This document shows positions 25,391 to 36,732 of a stretch of 64,000 nt of DNA, one piece after another. The stretch lies in assembly GCF_032854445.1 (NCBI RefSeq), contig NC_088295.1, positions 88,830,644 to 88,894,643 on the forward strand, read 5' to 3'. How positions within the stretch are numbered: the first letter of the stretch is position 1; every line of letters begins with the position of its first letter. A program made the position numbers and the translations under genes. This stretch comes from Liolophura sinensis. Lineage: Eukaryota > Mollusca > Polyplacophora > Chitonida > Chitonidae. The notes beneath the pieces were generated by a model. It did no database searches. It saw nothing but the letters and a program-made list of their open reading frames with translations, and had not been told where the DNA came from.

Positions 25391-27990
25391 AGGGAAGTTA
25401 ACAATCGATCAATTCGTCAATCGTTTATTAATAATGAAAGACAAGAGAACTATTAACAAGTTATTATTATAAACTGACTTGTGTAAGTGGCGGGTCATAG
25501 CGGCTGATAGTGGGACAAGTTGAACGATCTCTCATATCAATTCCCCATTGACACATCCTGTTATTGCAGCCTTTTCTTGCCACGCTAACGTTGGCCAAAT
25601 CTAAAATTTCGCTCGCACATTGCATGCAGAGCCTCTAGCAGCTCTTAGCTCATACGAAGAAAGTGCGAGGCAATAAAGCGAGCCTGTTTTGCTCACATTT
25701 AGAGTTATTTTCTGACCTGCAGCATTTTTTAAGTGACCGCTGTGCAACGTTTGCACCATATCAAATTTCTTTCACCCGAGCGGCATCCATTACATCAGCA
25801 ATTGCCGAAGTGCATCTCGGCTAAAAAGTCCAGCTTCAACAATGCAATTATGGGGCAAATATGATGGCTTAAATTTATTCATTTTTTGTCTTCCTTTCCG
25901 TGTCGTTTTGCATATTTTATGAAAGGTTGTAAAAAGTTGGCAAATGTATCCGGTTATCTTAATTCGTATTTATGTTAAAGGTTCTTTTTCTACCTAATTC
26001 TTACGCAACCTCCTTTAATAATTCACCGAATGGCGGAAAGTGAATCACATCCCGTCTAACTAATGGAGTTGAAAGAGGGAAGGAAAAAAACAAGTAGAAA
26101 TGCTGCTATTGTGACTTCTTCACTCGGACTCTGTTTAAAGATAGCCTCTCAACACAGCGCAGTATAGGCCGTCGATTCTTGCTATGCAGTTATTGCTTAC
26201 CCTTTACAACTATATAGCGCATTCCACAAACTCGCTTAGAACTGATTTTTTAGCCGTTAGAAAACCGCGTTCATTTATTGTCCGTGTATCAGTGACTAAA
26301 CAGAGTATTCTTCATTGATCGACACATATACTCATAGTGTCCGTTGTCTTGAATGACAATGTGGGATATGCAGGCATGCCTACAGTTAACCTGTACGTGA
26401 CTCATTAGTATACATGTTCATAAACATACATATATATGTATGGAATAGGTGGTGATCGACGTAATTCATGTAATGGCACTTTGTGCATCTCGTTGCACAT
26501 AAGAGCAGCTGTACGATGCAAATGGTGTATGTATATTTTGTGCACCCCTATTCACACATATACATCTATTTCTTCTCCCTCGTTTTCCCCTACCCTCACT
26601 CATGATTACAACCATCCTATATATCCCAAAGACCCTTCTTCCTTCACAACCCCTACCCACAACTGCACCTGCGCGATATGAGGGCCTCTTCTCTCCAACA
26701 TACACACGCCATTCCCTAACCCCCGCGCTCTCACCCACACTGGAGAAATGTATTTGGGGTGAGCAAAAATAAAGCATGAATAATTCAGCCCATGCATATG
26801 TCAGTAGATGTAAGTACCTATGTGTGTGTTAGCCTACATGCGGGGAGGTGATCTTTTTTCTTCCTCTTTTATTCACATACCCCACCCTTAATAACCTATA
26901 TGTGTTACACAAGGTTAATGGGCAATACTTAAAAAGGCCCAAGCTTCGCTAGCTTTCCTTTTCGCCTTTTTGCCCTTTAAAAAACCTGTCTCCAATATGA
27001 TTTTTTCCGCTTCCTATATATACACTTATGAAGTCTTAATTTTTTTCGCGCTTTCCGGTGGCTTCCTCAGTTTCTGCTAGATCCCCATGATAGCCGTCTC
27101 CAGTCATCCGCTCGTCCGCATAACCTCACCCACAGACTGAAATAGATGTAGGCCTATATGTCTTCAAATTACGGAATGTATCAAGTAGGCCGCCGCGGAC
27201 CTATAACATAAACACTTCTCATTTAAACGTCAAAGAGGCTTGACTAAAAAATCAATAGCTAGCGAATCACCAGTGTGAAGTTTCCTGAGCAAGGGGGGAA
27301 ATCCTGCAGTGAGCGCTGCCCGATTCAAGTGCCCCCACCCCTGCCCCCTTCTGGACCACGTCCAATGCCAGCATCCCGAGTCCGTGGACTCCTGCACCAG
27401 CCTCTAATGGCAAAATACACACAGCGTTATACAGATGAGCAAACGGCGATACGATAAAACAACTACTTGTTGCATAAGTGATGATGTGAAGAAATTATAT
27501 ATCAAACAGAAAATTCCACACGGATATTCGTAGGCTATAACCACCGACAAACGCGTACGACACTTTACAGATAAGAGTACTAATGTATATGTACGTCCTC
27601 GTTGACATTCTGCTATGAGGGACGGGAAGAACAAAATAAGGTCTTGAAAGTATGTAAGAGAGTTTAATAAGGGGAAAGTGCGCCGGGGATGGGATCAATG
27701 TCACACCTGTTAAGTGGCTATATACGTATATATATCCATGTACAGACGTACCGATACATGTATTAGCCGCTCTCAATAGTATACACCTGAGCAGGATGAA
27801 GTGTCGCGGAGTGAGGTTGACGGGGGGTGGGGAAGTACCAGTAAGGATGTGGTAAACTGAGCTAGTGGTATAGACGGACTGGTATGAGCAGGCTCCCACC
27901 CCTCAACTACGTGCCCACACCGTCCCGTATTTATGTAGTGGAGGCACGAACACATCCCCACGCCCTCCAGGGGAAGTACGTCATCTACCA
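25391..27990. other. intergenic sequence upstream of the candidate nab promoter
   Basis: No exon supported. GC and CpG content rise from about 27.2 kb onward, with C-rich runs at 27330-27360. A TATATA-rich tract lies near 27720-27735. Confidence 0.45.
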
Positions 27991-28034
27991 TACGGTGCCT
28001 ACCCACGACAAACAGCATTCACGTGGGGCCGCTC

Positions 28035-28091
28035 ACCAATCAGGTCTGGGGCAGGCAGCTGTGACGTCCGTAATCAGCAAACCTTATATGG
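28035..28091 (+). promoter_or_regulatory. candidate nab promoter: CCAAT, CRE-like and CArG boxes
   Basis: Within 57 bp lie ACCAATCAG (28035-28043), TGACGTCC (28062-28069, one base from the CRE) and CCTTATATGG (28082-28091), an exact match to the SRF-binding CArG consensus CC(A/T)6GG. The CArG core could also act as a TATA-like element. A CACCC-type run (ACCCCCACCC) follows about 15 bp later. The cluster sits in a CpG-rich stretch just 5' of a good splice donor (28217). Assignment to nab is inferred from position and strand; the first coding exon is 14 kb away. Confidence 0.45.
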
Positions 28092-28099
28092 CTATTCGC

Positions 28100-28216
28100 C
28101 TCAACCCCCACCCATCGCGCAGATCCGAGCAGGGACGGGATTTTCTGCCTCTCCCACGCTCACAAGACGCTGGCCCAGAGAGCCGAATCTAGAGGCAGAT
28201 CGGTCGGGAAACACCG
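28100..28216 (+). other. candidate noncoding first exon (5' UTR), probably nab
   Basis: ATG-free, GC-rich sequence ending ACACCG followed by the donor GTAAGTGG at 28217. The start is approximate, placed a few bases beyond the CArG box. No transcript evidence is available, so both the exon and its link to nab are inference. Confidence 0.4.
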
Positions 28217-29828
28217 GTAAGTGGACATATTCTCACCGTATTTGTTCTATTGTGACTTATGTATGGGGTCAGTATGCCGAGTTAGTTGGGGAGATAGGGT
28301 GAGGGTTTGGGCCCGTGGGTCAGAGCGATGAGCAGGTCGCCGTGAATTCAACACGTCCCTATCGCGGCGACCAGCCAGGGTTAACACAATGTCGGGGCTG
28401 CCTGGCTTTAGCCTGCAACCCTGCGCTGGCTCGACCGCAGCTGACATGAACATACACCAAATCTAAACGGTCATCTCTAGCGATATTAGCCGCACATGTT
28501 TCATTTCCCCAAGGTTGTTGGACTCGGCCTGTCCCTGCCCCAGGCTTGGGGTGTGACAGCCACCCAACTGTATTACATGTGGCCAAGCTGTGTGCAGTAT
28601 AACTGTTCATGTCTAGCAATAACGGTACCGTACTGTCACTGTCAACGGGCGATCCTGGCGAGCACCGACTCCCTTCAGAAGATGTTTGGCGATTTCTGGA
28701 TACTGTCAGAAACATTTGTCAATACACAGACAATGGCTAATGTTTGTCGCACATGTTGTGTCTTCACAAATTGATTTTCTACGCGAAAGTTGAGTAATTT
28801 GTGATCTTCGAACGCGGACATTACGGCGCCTCGCGATGGACACATTGTCAGATTTGTCAGTAGTTCTGAGTCTCTCCACCAGGTGGCGCTGCCCAAACAC
28901 TTTCCAGGCTAGCAGACGACAATCCACAGAAAGAGACACCGAGCGCTTATGTTGTGGTTTATGATGAGTTTGAGATATATAATTTTGATTTAGCTTTTAA
29001 ATGTAACGTATGTTTTGTTTCCACGATGACAACTTACTCAAAATGCATGGCATGTGCGGGAACGTCAGTTTTGACGATGCTGCCGCCGTTGTTGAAGTGG
29101 GAATTACAATCGTTCCGCCCTCCGCCACTGATGACAGCTAGGCACGCATTCTGCACTGCAAATGTTGAGTATTCACAACATTAGTCTATGATTTTGCAAC
29201 GTATCACCGAATATATGTTTTTTTTTTGTAATATTGAACATGGAATCTGGATATATTCGATTGTTATGGAGGGGTTATTAGATACAGTGGTAAATATATC
29301 TGTTGGAGGGCGAGCTACGCAGTGAAAGCTACGCACACACCTTAGCTAAAGAGACGAAATTCGGGCAATTGTTAAGCAACATGTTACCGGTACCCCATAC
29401 TCAACCCATCTTTTGCCATATTGCCTTGTTTTTGATTTATAGGGGACTGTCCTGGGACCCGCCCCATTTCCCTCGCTCTTACTCTGTAGCTCTCTATCTA
29501 TCAGTTTATCAGTTGAAGAACTCCAGCACTATATCAAGGATTGGGAGGAAAGGCAGTACTGTTGATTGTTTATAGAATTTTAAATGACAATATGGAAAAG
29601 TCATTTACTACGCCCATAAGGCTTAACAGAGTTCAGATTTGAAAAACATCTTTCACAGATAAACAATATGTACCATGGAATACAAGCTTGTGTGAGGTGA
29701 AAGCCCATTTAGAAACTAATGCATCAGGGGCCAAATTTACAAACCATAATATTTAGTCCAGGATGATTGACATGGACCTGTTGAAGGACACTGGTATACT
29801 GAGGGTCCTTTTTTTTTTCTCCTTCACT
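28217..29828. other. presumed start of nab intron 1, with CTCF-like motif
   Basis: CpG-rich at its left end, with no coding exon supported. It contains CCACCAGGTGGCGCT at 28876-28890, which fits the vertebrate CTCF core consensus at every position. Confidence 0.4.
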
Positions 29829-30124
29829 CCTATAACTGGGGGGCCTCCGTGGCTCAGTCGGTTAGCGCGCTAGCGCAGCATAGTGACCCAGAAGCCTCTC
29901 ACCAATGCGGTCGCTGTGAGTTCAAGACCAGCTCATGCTGGCTTCCTCTACGGCCGTACGTGGGAAGGTCTGCCAGCAACCTGCGGATGGTCGTGGGTTT
30001 CCGCCGGGCTCTGCCCGGTTTCCACCCACCATAATGCTGGCTGCCGTCGTATAAGTGAAATATTCTTGAGTACGGCGTAAAACACCAATCAAAAAAAAAA
30101 AAAAAAAAAAAAACCTATAACTGG
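29829..30124 (+). mobile_element. best-preserved SINE of the AATCAAATAAA family, 11-bp target duplication
   Basis: Body 29840-30113 between CCTATAACTGG copies at 29829-29839 and 30114-30124. A clear A-box region (TGGCTCAGTCGGTTAGCGCG), B-box-like GAGTTCAAGACC, conserved centre and tail, ending in an A run of about 23. The near-intact pol III promoter and long A tail suggest a young copy. A second decayed tail fragment (TTCTTGAGTATAACGTTGAA) follows at about 30135-30178. Confidence 0.95.
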
Positions 30125-30271
30125 TCGCAGTCATGCAAATGAAAAGTTCTTGAGTATAACGTTGAACATCAATCAAACTGTGCAAAACTCATTATTCAAA
30201 ATGTAATGAAATGTTATATGTGATGTATCACCTGGAACGTTACGAATAGCATTACGCAGGTGTGAATTGCT

Positions 30272-30570
30272 GACTCTAAAATATATTAGTTTATTTACTT
30301 GATTGGTGTTTTACTCCTTACTCAGAAATATTTCACTTGTTTGACGGCGGCTAGCATTATGGTGGGAGGAAACCGGACAGAGCCCGGGGGAAACCCATGA
30401 CCATCCGCAGGTTGCCGACAGACCTTCCCATGTATGGACGGAGAGGAAGCCAGCATGAGGTGGGCTTGAACCACATTGGTGAGAGGCTCCTGGGTCATTA
30501 CGCTGCTCTAGCGTGCTAACCACTGAGCCGCTTACCAACTGAGTCACGGAGGCCCGAGATTCTAAGATAT
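30272..30570 (-). mobile_element. SINE, opposite orientation, imperfect target duplication
   Basis: Reverse-complement copy of the 29840 element, body about 30285-30556. On plus it reads TTGATTGGTGTTTTACTCCT at the tail and GCTCTAGCGTGCTAACC...GAGTCACGGAGGCC at the head. Flanks GACTCTAAAATAT (30272-30284) and GATTCTAAGATAT (30558-30570) look like a target duplication with two changes, so it is older than its neighbour. Confidence 0.9.
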
Positions 30571-33500
30571 AAAGAACGAGTGTGGCAGTCTTACAACTAA
30601 GTAGTCCAAAGATACAGCAGTGTTGGTAGCTTTTGATATCCCAGAGCTACTTTATCTTTTGAAGGGATTTATAGGTTCATGTGATCAGTTTGTGTTCAGG
30701 GGCCGATATGGGCCTTCATGAATTTATGGCTTTGTTAGGAAAATAGTACATTTATTGTCAAGACTAAAATGTCAGATGTCCCATCAGAATGCTTTGATTT
30801 CCATATAAACTGTAGACTTCTTGGCTAAAATTTTCTTAAAGGAGAAGAAAATTTCAATATCAAACAAATACCATTGAAAAGAGTATGCATTTCCTTGCAG
30901 GTGCATGCCATAGAAACAATTCTGATATGTACCTCAAGTTGATATATTGTAAAGAAAAGTCAGCGCCAAAATCGGCTGTTGGTGGCAGCATTTTCCCTAA
31001 GAACTAGTCCTGAAGTCTTCTGTGCTAGGAGGAGAATTGCCGTCAGAAACTGCTGAAGTGCAGTTCTTACATTTCTGGTAGAACTCTTCTTCCCAGAAGG
31101 TAGCGAACAGTACAAAACAGTACAGTTCGTTTTCCGCTTGACAATCGGGATACTGGAATGTTGAACATAGGTTCCGAGTTTACACAAACAAGCCGGCAGT
31201 TCTAACCACTCTCATTGGCTGAGAAGCAACACACCCCCAGCATAAATTACGGGGTGTTAAAGATGAAGGACGCAATGGACTCAGCGATTTATGCCAGCTT
31301 TGCCTTTATGTGTGTGGCGAGGAAAAATCACAAACTTATGCAACAGGCACTACAAGATAGAAAAAAATGTGCTCTTTTCAGCCTAAAGTGTCATTGTTTT
31401 CAGCCTATAGTGTCATTGCTTCTCCTTTAACACATATTTGGCTTTCTACAGCTGGTCACCTTTGTGGCATTCTGTATTATAGACTAGTAATGTTCGATCA
31501 TTTCCAAATCATATGTCATTATTTATAGTATTGTTTGTGTGGTTGTTTTATTCCTGGCAGATTTAGATTACATTTTTTTTTGTAAAACTAAGCACAGCTT
31601 GAGCTGGTAATATTTCAGTCTTCATCCATATTGTTCTTTCTTGGAGCTCAAAAGTATTTTGATTGGCTGTTGAGCTGAACACTGTGGGCCGGTCAGATTG
31701 GCAAAAGATACTGTGGTGTACATAGCACATATGTCCTTTTGTATTTGTATTTTATACGTCATATAAATGCTCATGTCAGGTAGTATCTTACTAAATAGTA
31801 GTTTTCACTAAATGCCAACTTAAAAAGCTTGTACGTGTGGTTAAAAAGAGATGTGCAGGTACATGTACATGTATGCTTCGAAATTTTGAGACCATATTTT
31901 GCTTGGAATTAAAATGGCTATCATTTGGGCAAACATAGAGTGGGGACAGTGGTTAGATACATAAACATAATTTCTCTGCAAGGCTTTGCTGTTTGTTTTC
32001 CCAGCCGTTGATGCTGTCACATCCTGTCAGGTTTTTCAGGCTGCAGCGTGGGATAATGTGCAGGGAGAGTGAGGAGGCGAGGGGAGCTGTCATAGCATCC
32101 AGGGACAGAGATCACATGTTTGTCTTTCTGTGACACTGGGGAATGGAACACACTGTCCACTCACCCACCTCAAACTGGGTCTCTGCACCCTCTGAATTGT
32201 TCATACCTGACCACCATCAGTGTTAATAACTGTGCTTAAGGGTCTCGCCTGTCTTGAACAGTTAACACTGCCAATGTATTGATGAGTTCAAGAAAACAAA
32301 TACACAATTAATCACTGTTGGATGAGTTTATCCCACTCTCTTACTAGTCATCTCCTCAGATTGGCCACTGTTGTCTTAACCAGCAATTTCCTATAACCAT
32401 ATCACTCTTGGCTTTCACCTTTTTTCTCCCTCACTCCCCATGTTGATCTTGATCTATCTAGCATATTTGATAATTTTGCTAGCCACCACCCTCTCCATCC
32501 TGTGTCCTATGATGTAGGTGCCCATGTGTGGCTTCTGCCCATAGCGCTTTTCCTTTGTTACTCCCCACTTCTTTATTAACCCCTTAACCTGCCATCGCCT
32601 TTTGCCTCATCCCTGTCCCCTATTACTGAGTGGCAGGCTTTGACATCCAGTTTAATTGCACGCTGGCCCCTTTATATAAAATGCTGTTAATTGGAATGCA
32701 TCAAACTAGAATTTTGGGTCAATAGTTCCAAGGCAGGAGGGATTTCATTCCTACATGTAGCTAGCTGTTATATGGATAATTAATTCATATTATACAGTTA
32801 TTAATATATTTAAAATTATTGATGTCATTGTTGAAGACATTTTCAAATAAACCCACTAAGTGTACATTTAGGTTCATTCCTGTTGAACATGAATCTTGAA
32901 TTCTGTACTTTTTCGTGAAAATGGCTGCACATGGATGTAGAACATGTGTTACATGATGTGGTGTTTATCCCTAGTTGTCAGTCAGGTTTGTGGTGTGGGA
33001 TCTAACTGCCCCCCTATGGGTGGGTAATACAGGGACAGGTCAACCTTGTTAACAGCATTAGTTCAGGAAATCCAGGTTGTCAAAGAGACCCGTATTATCC
33101 CGCTACAATGTGGTGGATGTGATGAGAGTCACACCAGTGACGAACACTTGCTGCAATGACTGATGTATCTATCCATTTGTCATGCTGACAAAAAATTTCA
33201 TTTCAAAAAAAAAGAAGAAAACCTCGAAGTATTGTTGAGCATCTGAATGTGGAGCTGTATGATAGTTTAGGAGAAAGCCTCCAGACTACGCCATGGTTCT
33301 GTCAGCAGACCCTGACATTAGGCTTGATAATAGGATTATCTGTATAACCACTGCCAACTCTGTCAACTTTTATCTCTCCTGAAGTCTACAACCACCACAA
33401 GCTCTGTCAATTTTTATCTTCCTACTAGTCATGTGCTGTAGAACACATGTGGATAGGTAAGGATTTTTTTCCACCTGAAAGTTCCAAAAATGTAGCTAGT

Positions 33501-36449
33501 CCAGTACATGCGAAACCAGGCTTTCTAGGCAAACTGTGTAAAAGTGATTAAGGTTTTTAGCCAAAGTATATGACATAAGATTGATTTGTTGAGTTATGAT
33601 ATTGTGTTTTTATTATTTCTTTCTTTTTTCTTTTTAATCATAAGTAAAGGACTGGCAGATTTGTGTTTCACATGTCCTTCTAAATCAGATTACATGCATA
33701 TATGTATGTAGTTCAGCAACTACATTGATGTAGCATTAGGTAAGGTAAATGTATGGGACTGAATATGTTTTTGTGCTGCCACCACCACCACCACCACTGA
33801 CTGCTCTGGAGTTGGCCAGTGCAGTGAGTGTCCCTTGCCAATGTAGAGACTAGGGCCACTTCAGTACAGCTGTGGGTAGGGCTGGTCTGTGCTTGTGAAA
33901 AGCCAATTTGAACCTGTTTTCCTGGCACAGGCTCAGGAAATGATGGGGTTAGCTCAGTGTCAAGCAGACTGATTAGACCCCATGAGAGTGGGGGCTGCAG
34001 AATGGCAATTTCCCAGGGGATGGGCTCTGTCCAGGGTAGACACTGTCAGTTTTCAAGCCCAGGTCTCTCCCACCTCCGGGTTTGTGCTGGCTGTGGGTAC
34101 ATCTATGGACTCACTGTTGGTATAAGTACCCTGGTGTACTAAGCACAACTGTTGCAGCCTATCTACATCATTGTTCTCCCCAGCTCAGATAATGGGAGGG
34201 TGAGGCTTGCCCTACAGCTATATAATCTTCATGGGGTGGGGGAATCAAGGAAGCTCTGTTAGCTGTGCTCCTGGGGACTGGTCTATTAATAGGGAAGGGA
34301 ATGTGTAGGGCGGACAAAGCCTTTCTCCCCCAGAGGTCAGCTGTGGGCTTCAGTGTCCGCTCCTGGACTCTCCCTACCCCTGGGTCACCAGGGACGGGTT
34401 GCTATGGTTTCCAAGCAAGGGAGGACTGTGTTTCAGTTGTAGTCCAGCCTCCTATTTATCTTGCATCATTGACCAGTTGCTTTTATGTGTAACAACAGCT
34501 CTGTGTAAGTGGTTATCAGTTGAATAGGATCAGCATTTCTTATTAATGTATGAGTTGAGAAGTCGTTTATTGAAGGATTTAATGCTGAAGTTTGTCTTAG
34601 TTAAGGGAACGATTGATTATTCATTTCACAAGGTTGGCTTGAATTTTTAGTCCCCATGATCTGGTGGGTGTAGGGGAATGGTGGATGTAGTTAATAAACA
34701 TTTCTATGTACTTGAGTCTGTTAGACCAAGACATGTAAGCCTACAATAATGTAAGTTCACAATTACCAATATAAAGGGAGGCAACTTCATGCTTGTTGCC
34801 AGGCACCCTTTCTGTCCAGGTTAGGTCCTTCATTCTTTTACTTATTATTAATTTGTTCCCATTGAAGTGATTCCACACTAATCCACTTGTGTACATAAAT
34901 TCATCTTGATACTCAACACTTTATTAGTAACAATGTTGACACGAATAAGATTTTGTGTTAAAGTGTCACTTTAGGTTGTGAAATCTTTACAGTCTTTCTT
35001 TAGGCATTATATAAAGGTTTTTGACTGCTATATGAGGAGAGAGATATCTTGCCTGACATTTTCACTTTGTTTTTTCAAATTGAATTGCTTCAGGTCTGTT
35101 TGTACATGAAGAACAATTAGACAGTTTGCTAGTTATTCTTTTCAGACTGCCACAAATGATAAAGCTATTTCATTTAATTTTAGGGAAGTAAATTTTGATG
35201 TCTTTGTTAAAAATTGCATGCAACATTTTTCAGATTTTTAAGCCCACTGTTCATTATACATTTTTTTCTGATTGACACTACCTAGAACCTTCCACTAAGT
35301 GAACAACTTCAGCAAGCCACATTTTATTCTCACTGAGTGTGATCCCATCTTTTATTTGGTAACCTGGCAATATATTACCTACGAATTATAATAGTGGCCA
35401 TTGTTTTACAGTGGAGCTGTAATGATAATGCGTGTGGTTAATTTGAAGTGGCTTGAATTGTCTTACTTGTTAAAAAACTGAGGATACAAAAAAAGTTGTA
35501 AGTATGTGGAAATAGCCTGGAGAGACAGTGAGTGTGTACCGTGGAGTTGTGATCAGAGTGCCGGCTTGTTTCCGAGCACCTCCACACACCCACCTGTGCA
35601 ATAAGTCATAGGACCCAGCAAAGTGGCTTGATGAAGACTTCAGCTGTGTGCTCCTGTGCCCCCAGGCTAGTCAGGAGATGTCTATATTTGTGGTATTCAT
35701 ACACTGCCACAGACAGTTTGGCTTTATGTATGCATATATACGATGTAAATGGCCAATGTGTTTTTTAAGTACTGCCTTAGACATCAAATCTGAACCCAGG
35801 TATCAGTGACACACATTGTTGTGGTAACTGAAATAGTTTACTTTCCCATCACCAGATAAAAATTTGACTTTATGATAATGCTGAAAGTAGTCACATTATT
35901 AGGCTAGAAAGCTTTACGCTGAGTGGAGAGAGGTCATACTGCTGCCAGGCATACTACCAATGGACTCAAACAAAAACGGTTTTGTTTTTCATTTATTAAG
36001 AGGTAAATTTATTGGAGGGGCACCAGAGTTTACTGTGCCTGTGTCAGTGTGAAAAGTGACTGTGATAGCTCTGACTAAGGAACTGTAAAGAGGCGAGGTC
36101 CAAGGAGTAGGGAGAGAGAGGTGGAGGCTGACAGAGATTTCTGCCTGGCTGATTCAGTGGAGGTGGAAGAACCCAGTACTGTATAACTCCAGGCAATCAG
36201 CTCTCTACTAACATTTCCTCAACCAGAGAAAAAAAGGGAGAAATTCAGCTGAAAACAAAAAATGTTGAAGTTAGAAAAACTGTGCAGTTGACTGCAGCAC
36301 CAGATGCATGTATTAGCGCAGCATCTCCACATGCTGATGTAGCCTTTGCTACCACAGAAGCTGCCTGATATTGATGTAGAGAAATTGCTACTTTTTTTGC
36401 CTCCCCGCTTTAATAAATCTGGGACTTGTTCGGTGAAACGCTGCTGGTA
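30571..36449. other. presumed nab intron sequence
   Basis: Almost 6 kb of increasingly CpG-poor DNA without a supportable exon or SINE. A (CAC)n microsatellite lies at about 33777-33798. Short G-rich and C-rich tracts near 34000-34400 give open frames without splice context. Confidence 0.45.
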
Positions 36450-36481
36450 AGAAAAAAAAAAAAAACAAAAAAAAAAAAAAA
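36450..36481. repeat. A-rich tract
   Basis: About 30 nearly pure A bases, preceded 40 bp upstream by AATAAA, so it resembles the end of a reverse-transcribed RNA. It lies directly upstream of the candidate alternative exon at 36600. Confidence 0.7.
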
Positions 36482-36599
36482 CCTCTGGTTGAGAAAAGCT
36501 GTAGTTTAGGCATTAAAACCCGGCACACGTTCTGTGGAGTACATAGAAGGCACAGTGGATCGATTGGGAAGACGTGCAGGCGGCTCTCCGCGCTCCACC

Positions 36600-36732
36600 A
36601 TGCTACAGGCTGGCCAGGAGATCCTCCCCTACATGCTCTATCTGCCCCCATGGGTTTGGGATGAGGCAACGGTGGGACGCTCAGCTGGGGACAGTATGAA
36701 AAACAGGACATGCTTTAAATACCCGGACCCAG
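36600..36732 (+). CDS. candidate alternative 5' coding exon of nab
   Basis: An ATG in a strong initiation context (CTCCACCATGC) opens 44 codons plus one base up to a consensus donor (CCAG followed by GTAAGG at 36733). The single overhanging base joins in frame with the nab exon starting at 42177, which has no stop between its acceptor and its own ATG. Joining would add 50 residues before the usual NCD1 start. The peptide begins MLQAGQEILPYMLYLPPWVW. An in-frame TAG at 36507 closes the frame upstream. It could equally be a 5' UTR exon or a chance open frame; phase match alone has a one-in-three probability. Confidence 0.35.

Noticed and set aside
29922-30185. Minus-strand open frame
   Set aside because: Antisense reading of the SINE and its A tail.
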